A stretch of DNA of 43,234 bases from Blastocatellia bacterium. GTDB taxonomy: Bacteria > Acidobacteriota > Blastocatellia > Pyrinomonadales > Pyrinomonadaceae. Below, in pieces: positions 1 through 7,701 of the stretch. Below the pieces are notes generated by a model, which was not told the origin of the DNA, did not search any database, and was given only the letters and a program-made list of their open reading frames with translations. The translations under genes and the position numbers were made by a program. Within the stretch, counting starts at the first letter, position 1. Every line of letters starts with the position of its first letter. Location of the stretch: the NCBI GenBank assembly GCA_016789145.1, contig JAEUQI010000019.1:1-43234 (forward strand). Direction: 5' to 3'.

Positions 1-90
1 AATATCCAGCAGCCATGAGAATTGCGGCCACTGATCAGTATATCACAGATGGCACATTGTTTCAATGAAGTTCTTTGTACCCAATAGTTA

Positions 91-207
91 GACAGGCTGC
101 CTAACCTGTCTTTGATCCGAAACCAGCAGACCGACAGGCAAGGCTGCCTGTCGTAGTTCTTTTATGGCTTCGTGGCTATCGCAGTGCTGTCGCGACTTGC
201 CCGACCG
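91..207. repeat. Short inverted repeats downstream of the truncated helicase
   Basis: Two small dyads are visible: arms GACAGG/CCTGTC at 91-96 and 105-110, and a perfect 9-bp stem CGACAGGCA/TGCCTGTCG at 132-140 and 145-153 with a 4-nt loop. Further on, 181-207 is nearly the same as 19292-19319 in the large repeat nest (both run from GCAGTGC to GCCCGACCG). Nothing coding was recognised in 1-231. The helicase reading frame ends at the edge of this repeat DNA. Confidence 0.7.
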
Positions 208-231
208 CACGGCAATTTGATCAAGCTAGAG

Positions 232-1068
232 TCAGCGTCGCCGACGCCAGGTGTTTTCGGGTTTGCGGCGTTCGAATCGTTCGAGGCCGCGATTGAAGCC
301 ACCGTCAGCTCCAAATAGCGGAAAAAGCTGAAGTTCGTTTGAAAGATAGGCGGCGCGAAGTTCGACAGGTCGCGGGCCGGCGGTGATGACGCGAACCGAG
401 GTGCCGCGAACTTCGGCGATCCAATCGGCAAATTCGTCGGCTCGGCCGATTGTTGCGGAGAGCAAAAGCAGGCGAATACGTTTTGGCGAGAGTATTATTG
501 CTTCTTCCCAAACGTGGCCGCGATCTTCGTCTGCCAGGTAGTGAGCTTCGTCGAGAATTACGAAATCGGTCGCGACATCAAAGCCCTCGCGCATCGCGTC
601 AAAAAGCTGATTTCGATAGATCTCCGTCGTGCCGACGATCAGCGGAGCGTCGCGATTCTCTTTGCGGTCGCCGGTGAGAATACCCACATTTTCCGCACCA
701 AATTCCAGCTTGAACTCCGCATATTTCGAGTTTGTCAGAGCTTTCAACGGCGTCGTGTACCAAGCACGCTTCCCTGCCGCCAGCAAACGGCGAATTTCCT
801 CGCGTGCTATCCAAGTTTTTCCGCTCCCGGTCGGAGCTGTCACGAGCACATCCTGAGTTTCGATCGCTTCGAGGGCCTCGAGCTGGAATCTATCAGCCTC
901 AAACGGCCGCGGTTCGGGGACGCCGATGCCTGAGAGCAGGCGTTCAACGGCACGCAATTGCGACGGAGTTTGCTCAGGCGTGCGGGAACTTTCCCGTGCA
1001 ACTGGGCGTTTATCATAGCGTTCTCTACCTGTGCGGCGGCGATTTGAACGATCGTTTCGGCGTGGCAT
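232..1068 (-). pseudogene. Ski2-like DEAD/DEAH-box helicase, N-terminal half only
   Basis: This encodes 278 residues carrying only the first RecA-like domain of a superfamily 2 helicase. Visible are a basic N-terminal tail (1-35), Walker A APTGSGKT at 78-85, motif Ia around TTPLKALTNSK, motif II DEAH at 173-176 and motif III SAT at 204-206. Family members of the Ski2/Ski2-like type normally continue with a second RecA domain (motifs IV-VI), and usually winged-helix and ratchet domains. None of that follows here: the frame stops after an Arg-rich tail and the next 231 bases are repeat-like DNA. Without motif VI the protein should not couple ATP hydrolysis to unwinding, so a decayed or rearranged gene is the simplest reading. 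A deliberately short ATP-binding protein is possible but less likely. The ATG at 1068 is followed by a plausible basic N-terminus. Confidence 0.75.
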
Positions 1069-1186
1069 TAGAGAGATAATAGGCTCAGGCGACGCGAAAG
1101 TCTAATCTTTCCAAACCTTGGCGGAAAATGTTAAGATGTTAAGTTGCTTCGCAACCAATTGGTGCGGGCACAGCGTCTAAGTTTGA

Positions 1187-2668
1187 GTGGCACAGCAATT
1201 CGGGCCAGATCTTACATCGATAGACGATATTTATATGTTTGAGCAGTCATTATACGAACAACCCCACAACGAGACACCGGAGATCGAGCAGCCGGTCCCC
1301 GAGGCTACGCCTGTTTCGGAAGAAGGCGGCCTGTTCAGCTCGTACGAGATAAAAAGCTGGACGCTCGACCCACGAATTTACAAGATATTGGGCGTTTCGG
1401 CTGTATTCAATCTGCTTGCCGTCGCTATTTTTACGCAGGGCTCGCTGATGACGATGAAAGGCTGCGATAGCCCGCTCGTCGGCAGTGTTTGTAAGGTTCT
1501 TGACACGGTCTATGTTGGCTCTGTGCTTTTCGGTACGGAGCGTAACGTGATCGATGCTGACTACGAAAAGACCGAGCTCTCAAACGCAACGATGGTCTTC
1601 ACTGAGTTGCCGCCCGAAACCGAGAAGATCTCATATCCCGAGGGCTATTTTGCATTGGCAAACCCGATCGAATGGCAAGCAAAGATAGACGCGATGAATG
1701 CCCTGAATGGCTTGACCGAAACGGTCGAGCCGGGCTTTATTGCCCCCGGAATTCCGAATAATAACTCGACGATCGGTATACCAACGACACCGGCGTACAA
1801 GCCGGGCCGTTCGATCCTGGACACACCTGCGAAACAGCCGAACCCGAACAAAGGCAAGATCGACCCGAGCAAGCTTCCGACCGGCATCGATGACGTCAAC
1901 GACGACGTCGCCGTCAAACAACCCAACGGCAAACCAAACGCCAACGGCGTCCGCCCGGACGGTATAGATCCGGCGTCGAACGCAAATGCGTCGAAACCAA
2001 AGCGGCCACCGTTCGATCCGAATTCGATTCCGCAGGAAGAATCAAAGCCTGATCAGTTCGGCATCGTTCTGAACAAACGCCCGCTGAAGGTATTTGCCGG
2101 CGAGAATATGCCGCAGATCGAGACACTGTCGCCGAAAGACGTTTTCAACGTAACAGTTACAGCTGAGATCGCACCAAAAACACTTGACGGTAAAGAGACC
2201 GGGATCATTGGCTTGCAGAATGTTCAGCGAACGGGTTCTGTTTCGAATAATAAGCGTCGCGAAGAGATCGCACAGCTTGCGATCGAAGGACTATTGGCCG
2301 TCGGCGATAGTGGCTGGATGGGTTACCTCCACAAGCTGGGCGTAAAAAATGTGATCATTAATATCGATCAGAATCCCAACGAATTCAGGGTGTCGATCAA
2401 GTCTGATCAACCGAACGAGGCCGAAGCCGCCAGAATAGTTAACGGTTTGAGCGGCTGGATATCGCTCGGCAAGAATACTGCGACGGGTGATTCGAAAGTG
2501 TTCTTGGAAAATGCAAAGCTAACGACCCAAGGCAAGGCATTTTTGCTAAACTTAACATTTCCGACCGCCGAGGTTCACGCAATGATCAAACGTGCGATCG
2601 AAGGAACTGATAAGCAAGACGGCAATGCCGGACAGAAAATTTCGACAGCTCCGAACCTCGGTGAATGA
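1187..2668 (+). CDS. Single-TM protein with TonB-like layout and repeated C-terminal domain
   Basis: This is a 493-residue protein of unrecognised family. An acidic, Pro/Glu-rich N-terminus (1-60) precedes one membrane segment at about 66-88. A middle region follows, then a low-complexity Pro/Asn/Lys linker (about 185-290) and an alpha/beta domain (about 290-475). The layout resembles TonB-type energy transducers (cytosolic tail, TM, proline-rich linker, periplasmic domain), but no TonB C-terminal signature was recognised. The C-terminal domain is homologous to the next gene's product: both contain VLNKRPLKV and a GDSGW.GYL motif. The start used is GTG at 1187; an in-frame ATG at 1235 is an alternative that still keeps the TM segment. 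The stop overlaps the next start (ATGA). Function is unknown. Confidence 0.75.
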   Translation: MAQQFGPDLTSIDDIYMFEQSLYEQPHNETPEIEQPVPEATPVSEEGGLFSSYEIKSWTLDPRIYKILGVSAVFNLLAVAIFTQGSLMTMKGCDSPLVGSVCKVLDTVYVGSVLFGTERNVIDADYEKTELSNATMVFTELPPETEKISYPEGYFALANPIEWQAKIDAMNALNGLTETVEPGFIAPGIPNNNSTIGIPTTPAYKPGRSILDTPAKQPNPNKGKIDPSKLPTGIDDVNDDVAVKQPNGKPNANGVRPDGIDPASNANASKPKRPPFDPNSIPQEESKPDQFGIVLNKRPLKVFAGENMPQIETLSPKDVFNVTVTAEIAPKTLDGKETGIIGLQNVQRTGSVSNNKRREEIAQLAIEGLLAVGDSGWMGYLHKLGVKNVIINIDQNPNEFRVSIKSDQPNEAEAARIVNGLSGWISLGKNTATGDSKVFLENAKLTTQGKAFLLNLTFPTAEVHAMIKRAIEGTDKQDGNAGQKISTAPNLGE

Positions 2669-3339
2669 CGACTAAACGTCCCCAAAACTCGATCCTCGTC
2701 CTCGCGACACTAGGCGTTTATCTCGGCCTGGTTCTAGTTGGAACTACATTTGCGCAGACGAGCGAATCGAAGCCGGATGACTACGTAATCGTACTCAACA
2801 AACGACCGCTTAAAGTCTATGCTGTCGAGCTAGGACGATCAATCAAAGATGGCTCTGTGAGGCTTTCTTCGCCTGTAAAGTTCAGTTTATCGGCTGATCT
2901 CGTTTCAGATTCTGGATCTTCAATTATCAAACTTTCCAACGTTATACTGCTCGCCGGCGCTACTGGCGACAAGTCGATGAAAAAGGCTGCAATTGACGGG
3001 ATCTTAGCAATTGGGGATTCTGGTTGGTTTGGCTATTTGTATAAGTTCGACGTAAGGAAGGTCAGGATCGATTTCGAGCAAACCGATTCAAGTACCACTG
3101 TCCGTATCACCGGCGATCAAAAGGATTCGTCACAGGCTCGCGCTACCGCCAGTGGAATCGATGCTTTCACAAAGGTAGGAAGAGCATCCACCCCCGACGA
3201 CGCTACCAAAAAATTGCTCGAATCTGTAAGCGCAACTTCTTCAGAAGCAACTTTTTCTGTGACCATTTCACTTCCATCAGCGACATTCGGTAAGATGGTC
3301 GAGGATTCGATAGGCAGTCATCCTGCGACAGTTAAGTGA
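2665..3339 (+). CDS. Small exported protein sharing the C-terminal domain of its neighbour
   Basis: This encodes 224 residues. An N-terminal hydrophobic stretch (about 9-28, ending TFA-Q) reads as a signal peptide. The mature part repeats the domain of the preceding gene, with VLNKRPLKV near residue 44 and GDSGWFGYLYK near 118, then a beta-rich tail of the form SVTISLPSATFGKMV. It starts with ATG overlapping the previous stop by 4 bp and ends in a GTGA overlap with the following gene, so the three are almost certainly translationally coupled. Bases 2686-2732, in the signal-peptide coding region, are identical to 3357-3403 in the next gene. No known family was recognised. The shared domain and operon suggest a partner or decoy form of the membrane-anchored protein. 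Confidence 0.75.
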   Translation: MTTKRPQNSILVLATLGVYLGLVLVGTTFAQTSESKPDDYVIVLNKRPLKVYAVELGRSIKDGSVRLSSPVKFSLSADLVSDSGSSIIKLSNVILLAGATGDKSMKKAAIDGILAIGDSGWFGYLYKFDVRKVRIDFEQTDSSTTVRITGDQKDSSQARATASGIDAFTKVGRASTPDDATKKLLESVSATSSEATFSVTISLPSATFGKMVEDSIGSHPATVK

Positions 3340-3403
3340 CAGAACGTAAACATAATAACTCGATCCTCGTCCTCGCGACACTAGGCGTTTATCTCGGCCT
3401 GGT
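2686..3403 (+). repeat. 47-bp perfect direct repeat in two signal-peptide regions (2686-2732, 3357-3403)
   Basis: Bases 2686-2732 and 3357-3403 are identical over 47 nt. Both lie at the same codon phase near the 5' ends of adjacent genes and encode the hydrophobic core LVLATLGVYLGL. Downstream the two genes diverge until barely alignable. The match therefore reflects recent duplication, gene conversion or strong constraint on this segment, not overall paralogy. Confidence 0.9.
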
Positions 3404-4061
3404 GCTCGCCGGCGCGACCCCGCAGATCCTAGCTCAGGCAGCGACGACGCGGTTGTTTGATGTTAAGGATGAAATCGAGGTTAAGGAAGACTTAGATAAC
3501 AAGCCAGATGATTGTGAGTTACTGCGCGACGGAGTTCGCAAATTAGAGGTAGATAAACTTTGGTTCAATCATTCCGACATTGGAGCATACTCGGCACTTG
3601 TTGAAGACTTGATCGAAGTTTATTCCGAAGGAAACTACGACTCGCTCGATGTAAATTGGGTAGTGTCAGATGATGCACGCCCATTCTCGAACATACTTTC
3701 TCGGTCGAACTTAGCTCGCCCACAGCTGTCCAAGGTCGACTTTAGAACTCGCGACATCATTGAAAGAGATATCTTGGAATTGGCTAATGGCTTCCCCGGC
3801 CTGGGAATCGAATTTAGCTTGGTTCGAAACGATATTGACACGGTTTGGAAACTTAACGTCAAGAATAATGGTATAGACGCTGATAAGCTCCATGCCGCAT
3901 ATAACTCATCGCTATACTTGTATCGATGTGCCAGATCGCTCGATAGAAGAGAGTTGTTGTTAAAGCACACGAGCGTTTCCGTTGAGGATACAAATCTCGT
4001 CGTGATCACACGCCTACCACGCGGCTCGTTAGATTCGCTACTTGCTAAAGACGCAAAGTAG
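3336..4061 (+). CDS. Exported protein of unknown function, third gene of the overlapping trio
   Basis: This encodes 241 residues from a GTG start that overlaps the previous stop (GTGA). The signal peptide is almost the same as in the gene before it, with a likely cut after LAQA near residue 35. The mature part is acidic at its start (FDVKDEIEVKEDLDNKPDD), then mixed alpha/beta. The last strand-turn segment (TNLVVITRLPRGSLDSLL) lines up with the tails of the two upstream products, so all three may be diverged versions of one C-terminal fold. Conserved Cys residues (one near 60, one near 198) could form a disulfide. No family was recognised. A 121-bp gap with a large hairpin separates it from secA. 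Confidence 0.72.
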   Translation: MTERKHNNSILVLATLGVYLGLVLAGATPQILAQAATTRLFDVKDEIEVKEDLDNKPDDCELLRDGVRKLEVDKLWFNHSDIGAYSALVEDLIEVYSEGNYDSLDVNWVVSDDARPFSNILSRSNLARPQLSKVDFRTRDIIERDILELANGFPGLGIEFSLVRNDIDTVWKLNVKNNGIDADKLHAAYNSSLYLYRCARSLDRRELLLKHTSVSVEDTNLVVITRLPRGSLDSLLAKDAK

Positions 4062-4103
4062 CGGCGGGTTCATTTAGATTCAAATACAATTCGCCATTTT
4101 GAC

Positions 4104-4168
4104 GGAACGCAGGCTGCCAGCCTGCTCGTCTGATGTTTATGGAGTTGCAGGCTAGCAGCCTGCGTTCC
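4104..4168. repeat. REP-like composite hairpin immediately upstream of secA
   Basis: Two 22-nt arms at 4104-4125 and 4147-4168 are reverse complements with one mismatch, separated by 21 nt. Each arm is itself a palindrome (GCAGGCT and AGCCTGC around 3 nt). The structure ends 5 nt before the secA Shine-Dalgarno GAGG (4174-4177), so in RNA it would place a long stem next to the ribosome site. It may be only an intergenic REP-type repeat, or it may act as a terminator for the upstream trio or influence secA expression. Confidence 0.85.
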
Positions 4169-4182
4169 CATTTGAGGAAATC

Positions 4183-6990
4183 ATGGCAACAAATAAGTTT
4201 GCGGATAAATTAATTAAGAAGATCTTTGGTTCGTCGAGCGACGTTTTTTTGAAGAACGTAAAGGCGACCGTGGCTGAGATAAATGCTCTGGAGCCAAAGC
4301 TCCAAGCGATGTCGGATGACGAGCTTAAGGCACAGACGCCGAAGTTCAAACAGGCGATCGCCAACCATCTCGAAGGCATTACTGACAAAGAAGAGCGTCG
4401 CAAGGCGGAACAGAACATTTTGAATGTTTTATTGCCCGAGGCGTTTGCCACGGTTCGCGAAGGTTCGCGGCGTGTCACAGGAATGCGGCACTTTGACGTG
4501 CAGATGATCGGCGGCGTCGCACTGCACCAGGGCCGCATCGCAGAGATGCGTACGGGCGAAGGTAAAACGCTCGTCGCAACATTGCCGTCGTACCTGAACG
4601 GCCTGACCGGACGCGGCGTCCACGTCGTGACGGTCAACGATTATCTCGCTTCGCGCGACGCGGAATGGATGGGCAAGATCCATACATTCCTCGGCCTGAG
4701 CGTCGGCTGTATTCAAAACGATATGGACGACATGCAGCGCAAAGAGGCGTATGCGTGTGACATCACGTACGGCACGAACAACGAATTCGGCTTCGATTAT
4801 CTTCGCGATAATATGAAATTTGATGTCGAATCGCTGGTTCAGCCTGATCACTACTTCGCGATCATCGACGAAGTTGACTCGATCCTGATCGACGAAGCCC
4901 GAACGCCGCTCATCATTTCGGGTGCTTCGGACGAGGCGACCGACAAATATTACACGGCGAATCAGGTCATTCCGCACCTCGAAAAAGGCCACAAGGACGA
5001 AGAGACCAAGGTCACGACAGGCGATTATCTGCTTGACGAAAAGAACCATTCGTCAGTACTGACCGAGCAAGGTGTGTCTAAAGCCGAGAAGCTGCTTGGC
5101 ATCTCGAACCTTTACGATCCGGCGAATATGGACATGCTCCACTGCGTCGAATCGGCATTGAAAGCACATACCCTGTACAAACTCGATCATCATTACGTCA
5201 TTCAGGATGGCGAGGTCATCATCGTTGACGATTTCACCGGCCGGCTGATGCACGGACGCCGCTGGTCCGACGGCCTGCACCAAGCTGTCGAAGCCAAAGA
5301 AGGCGTCAAGATCGAACGTGAGAACCAGACGCTCGCGACGATCACGCTGCAGAACTACTTCCGAATGTACGAAAAGCTCGGCGGCATGACCGGAACTGCG
5401 GAGACCGAGGCTGAGGAATTCAATACAGTTTACGGCCTCGACGTCGTCATGATCCCGACGAATCAGCCGATGATCCGCAAGGACGGCTCGGACGTGATCT
5501 ATCGCACCGTCGAAGAAAAATGGGACGCCGTAGTTGATGAGATCAAGGAGCTGAACGCCAAGGGCCAGCCTGTTCTCGTTGGTACCGTTTCGGTCGAAAA
5601 CTCCGAACTTATCGCCGCAAAGCTAAAGACGATGGGCGTGCCGCACAAGGTTCTTAACGCCAAATATCACGAGCAAGAAGCCGAGATCATCGCCCAGGCC
5701 GGCCGCAAAGGCGCCGTCACCATCGCCACCAACATGGCCGGCCGCGGTACCGATATTCTGCTCGGCGGCAATCCTGATTCGCTCGCCCGCGAATATCTGA
5801 AACGCCAGGAGATCAATCCTGACGAGGCGACCGAAGAGCAGTTCGAGACCGAATTGCGAAAGGCGAAAGCCGTTGTGGCTGAAGAAGCCAAAGAAGTGCA
5901 AGCCGCTGGCGGTCTACACATTCTCGGCACCGAACGCCACGAATCGCGCCGTATCGACAACCAGCTTCGCGGCCGTGCCGGTCGTCAGGGCGACCCCGGA
6001 AGTTCGCACTTTGTATTGTCGCTCGAAGACGACCTGATGCGTATCTTCGCGGGCGACAAGGTGCGTTCGATGATGGAATGGCTCGGCATGGAGAAAGGCG
6101 TCGCCATCGAATCAAAGACAGTTTCGCGACAGATCGAACGTGCCCAGAAAGCTGTCGAAGCTCGTAACTTTGAAACGCGTAAACACGTTCTCAAATACGA
6201 CGACGTGATGAACAAACAGCGTGAGACGATCTACGGATTGCGTCGCCAGTTGATGTTCGAGCCCGAACACCGCGAGTATCTGCTCGGCGAAAATGGCGTC
6301 GCACGCGATCTGCTTCGAGATCTGACAGCGAGCTATCTGAGCCTGCAGGTCCGCCCGGCGGATTGGGACATCAGCACATACGCGGCTGAGATCGAACACA
6401 TTTATTCGATCGATCCGGCACGTGACGCGGGCGTTGATTTCAAGGTAGATAATCCTGATGTGATCGAAGAAAAGATCTGGAAGAAAGCCTCTGCGGATTA
6501 TGCCGAGAAAGAAAAGCTCGCGGGCGGCGAATCGCTCCGTGCCTATGAGCGTTACATCATGCTCAACATCATCGACAGCCAATGGAAGGACCATCTGCTA
6601 TCGATCGACCACGTAAAACAAGGCATCGGCCTCGTCGGTTACGGGCAGAAAGATCCGCTTGTTGAGTACAAGAAGCAGTCGTTCGATATGTTCCAGGATA
6701 TGCTCGACCGCATCGACACGAACACAGTCAAGGCTCTGTTTAACCTCGAGATCGTCACTCAAGACGAGCAAGCCGAACGCGAGCGATTAGAACGTCTCGA
6801 AATGCAGCGTTCACGCAAACAAGCAGCCGGAATGGCGTTCACCGGAGCGATGTCCGGGGCCGAAGCCGCCGGAGCCGAGGCAGCAAGACATACGCCGTTC
6901 GTCCGCGACCAACCCAAGGTCAAACCGAACGACCCGTGTTACTGCGGCAGTGGCAAGAAGTTCAAAAAATGCCACGGCGCGGGAGCATAA
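4183..6990 (+). CDS. secA: Preprotein translocase ATPase SecA
   Basis: SecA is the motor ATPase that drives unfolded preproteins through SecYEG at the cytoplasmic membrane. The 935-residue product has Walker A MRTGEGKT at 122-129, the DEVD Walker B at 229-232 and the preprotein cross-linking region after it. The second nucleotide-binding fold contains TNMAGRGTDI and QLRGRAGRQGDPGSS, followed by the helical scaffold and wing. At the C-terminus is an intact zinc-binding tail, CYCGSG followed by KKCH (Cys919, Cys921, Cys930, His931), used for SecB and lipid contact. Length is normal for the family. The ATG is preceded by GAGG with 5-nt spacing. It stands alone: a hairpin array lies upstream and a factor-independent terminator downstream. 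Confidence 0.98.
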   Translation: MATNKFADKLIKKIFGSSSDVFLKNVKATVAEINALEPKLQAMSDDELKAQTPKFKQAIANHLEGITDKEERRKAEQNILNVLLPEAFATVREGSRRVTGMRHFDVQMIGGVALHQGRIAEMRTGEGKTLVATLPSYLNGLTGRGVHVVTVNDYLASRDAEWMGKIHTFLGLSVGCIQNDMDDMQRKEAYACDITYGTNNEFGFDYLRDNMKFDVESLVQPDHYFAIIDEVDSILIDEARTPLIISGASDEATDKYYTANQVIPHLEKGHKDEETKVTTGDYLLDEKNHSSVLTEQGVSKAEKLLGISNLYDPANMDMLHCVESALKAHTLYKLDHHYVIQDGEVIIVDDFTGRLMHGRRWSDGLHQAVEAKEGVKIERENQTLATITLQNYFRMYEKLGGMTGTAETEAEEFNTVYGLDVVMIPTNQPMIRKDGSDVIYRTVEEKWDAVVDEIKELNAKGQPVLVGTVSVENSELIAAKLKTMGVPHKVLNAKYHEQEAEIIAQAGRKGAVTIATNMAGRGTDILLGGNPDSLAREYLKRQEINPDEATEEQFETELRKAKAVVAEEAKEVQAAGGLHILGTERHESRRIDNQLRGRAGRQGDPGSSHFVLSLEDDLMRIFAGDKVRSMMEWLGMEKGVAIESKTVSRQIERAQKAVEARNFETRKHVLKYDDVMNKQRETIYGLRRQLMFEPEHREYLLGENGVARDLLRDLTASYLSLQVRPADWDISTYAAEIEHIYSIDPARDAGVDFKVDNPDVIEEKIWKKASADYAEKEKLAGGESLRAYERYIMLNIIDSQWKDHLLSIDHVKQGIGLVGYGQKDPLVEYKKQSFDMFQDMLDRIDTNTVKALFNLEIVTQDEQAERERLERLEMQRSRKQAAGMAFTGAMSGAEAAGAEAARHTPFVRDQPKVKPNDPCYCGSGKKFKKCHGAGA

Positions 6991-6996
6991 CGGAGC

Positions 6997-7014
6997 GCCG
7001 ACACTCCTGTCGGC
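6997..7014. repeat. Short perfect hairpin after secA
   Basis: GCCGACA (6997-7003) and TGTCGGC (7008-7014) form a perfect 7-bp stem with a CTCC loop, only 7 nt after the secA stop codon. The sequence belongs to the same GACAGG/CCTGTC style of intergenic hairpin seen near 132-153 and in the 16.5-kb array. It lacks a T-tract, so the terminator function is better assigned to 7031-7058. Confidence 0.7.
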
Positions 7015-7030
7015 TTCTAATTTCTTACTC

Positions 7031-7058
7031 AAAAAGGACGGCTTCGGTCGTCCTTTTT
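7031..7058 (+). terminator. Factor-independent terminator of secA
   Basis: Arms AAAAAGGACG (7031-7040) and CGTCCTTTTT (7049-7058) form a 10-bp stem with an 8-nt loop. The T-run is part of the 3' arm. It lies 40 nt after the secA stop and just before the promoter of the toxin-antitoxin pair. Confidence 0.88.
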
Positions 7059-7063
7059 CATGC

Positions 7064-7069
7064 TATAAT
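7064..7069 (+). promoter_or_regulatory. Extended -10 promoter of the first toxin-antitoxin module
   Basis: TATAAT at 7064-7069 is preceded by TG at the extended -10 position (TGCTATAAT). There is no good -35, which an extended -10 can do without. Only 8 nt separate the box from the ATG at 7078, so transcription would start at or one or two bases before the start codon. No Shine-Dalgarno is present, so a leaderless mRNA is predicted. Confidence 0.65.
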
Positions 7070-7077
7070 CCCAAACT

Positions 7078-7308
7078 ATGAGCCTAGAAACCGCAGAGGT
7101 CATTTCCGCCGCACGTGCTCTTCCGCTCGAAGCTCGTGCAAAGATCGTCGATAACCTTGTCGATAGTTTGTATTCCGAGGACGGAGCTTCTAATGATCCG
7201 TGGAAAGAAATAGTCGAACGTCGGGTTATGGCCTATAGGAACGGCGAAACAACGTTGGTTCCTATCGACGCTGTCATTGAGAAGGCTACTGCAATTCTTA
7301 AAAGATGA
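7078..7308 (+). CDS. Type II antitoxin, putative addiction-module component family
   Basis: This is a 76-residue acidic protein resembling the short addiction-module component family (TIGR02574-type). These proteins have an N-terminal helical dimerisation/DNA-binding part (LPLEARAKIVDNLVDSL) and a C-terminal toxin-wrapping tail (WKEIVERRVMAYRNGE). The antitoxin should bind and neutralise the RelE/ParE-like product of the next gene and repress its own promoter. The stop overlaps the toxin start (ATGA), the usual layout for these modules. The promoter lies only 8 nt upstream, so the transcript is probably leaderless. Assignment rests on length, composition and pairing with the toxin. Confidence 0.85.
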   Translation: MSLETAEVISAARALPLEARAKIVDNLVDSLYSEDGASNDPWKEIVERRVMAYRNGETTLVPIDAVIEKATAILKR

Positions 7309-7598
7309 TCGTTCAGTTCGACGATGGCGCAGAAGCTGAGTTTCTAGACGCCATTTCATTTTATGAAAGTCGCGAGGTCGGTCTGGGCGGCGATCTACTC
7401 AACGAAGTTCTGGTAGCCATCGGTCAGATAGCTGAACGCCCGCTTTCTTGGCCTGTATATACAGAAAACACTCGTCGACATTTCACTCGCCGTTTCCCAT
7501 ACTCGATCATCTACTCTATCGAATCCGACATTGTCGTAATTTGGGCGGTAGCACATACTAGTCGCGAAGAATTTTACTGGTCCGATCGGTTGAATTAA
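7305..7598 (+). CDS. RelE/ParE-family toxin
   Basis: The 97-residue product has the compact RelE/ParE fold signature: an N-terminal strand, a helix with EAEFLDAISFYESR, a second helix (LLNEVLVAIGQIAERPLSWPVY), then RRHFTRRFPYSIIYSIESDIVVIWAVAHTSR with the typical basic strand and final Arg-rich turn. The R.PY.I.Y segment is the usual ParE hallmark. ParE-type members poison DNA gyrase while RelE types cut ribosome-bound mRNA. The sequence does not settle which applies; the HTSRxxxYW-like tail leans to ParE. It is coupled to the antitoxin by a 4-bp overlap, and appears complete. Confidence 0.88.
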   Translation: MIVQFDDGAEAEFLDAISFYESREVGLGGDLLNEVLVAIGQIAERPLSWPVYTENTRRHFTRRFPYSIIYSIESDIVVIWAVAHTSREEFYWSDRLN

Positions 7599-7701
7599 AT
7601 CTCGACTCTACACACAATTTCGTGCAAGCCAACTTCCCTTCCCTCGTTCCTCTATTCGGATGGAAATAATATTTCGCGCATTTTTGCGTTGGAGGGACAT
7701 G

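Noticed and set aside
4429..5049. 206-residue frame antisense to secA
   Set aside because: It lies completely within the conserved SecA N-terminal region; codon bias of SecA explains the lack of stops.
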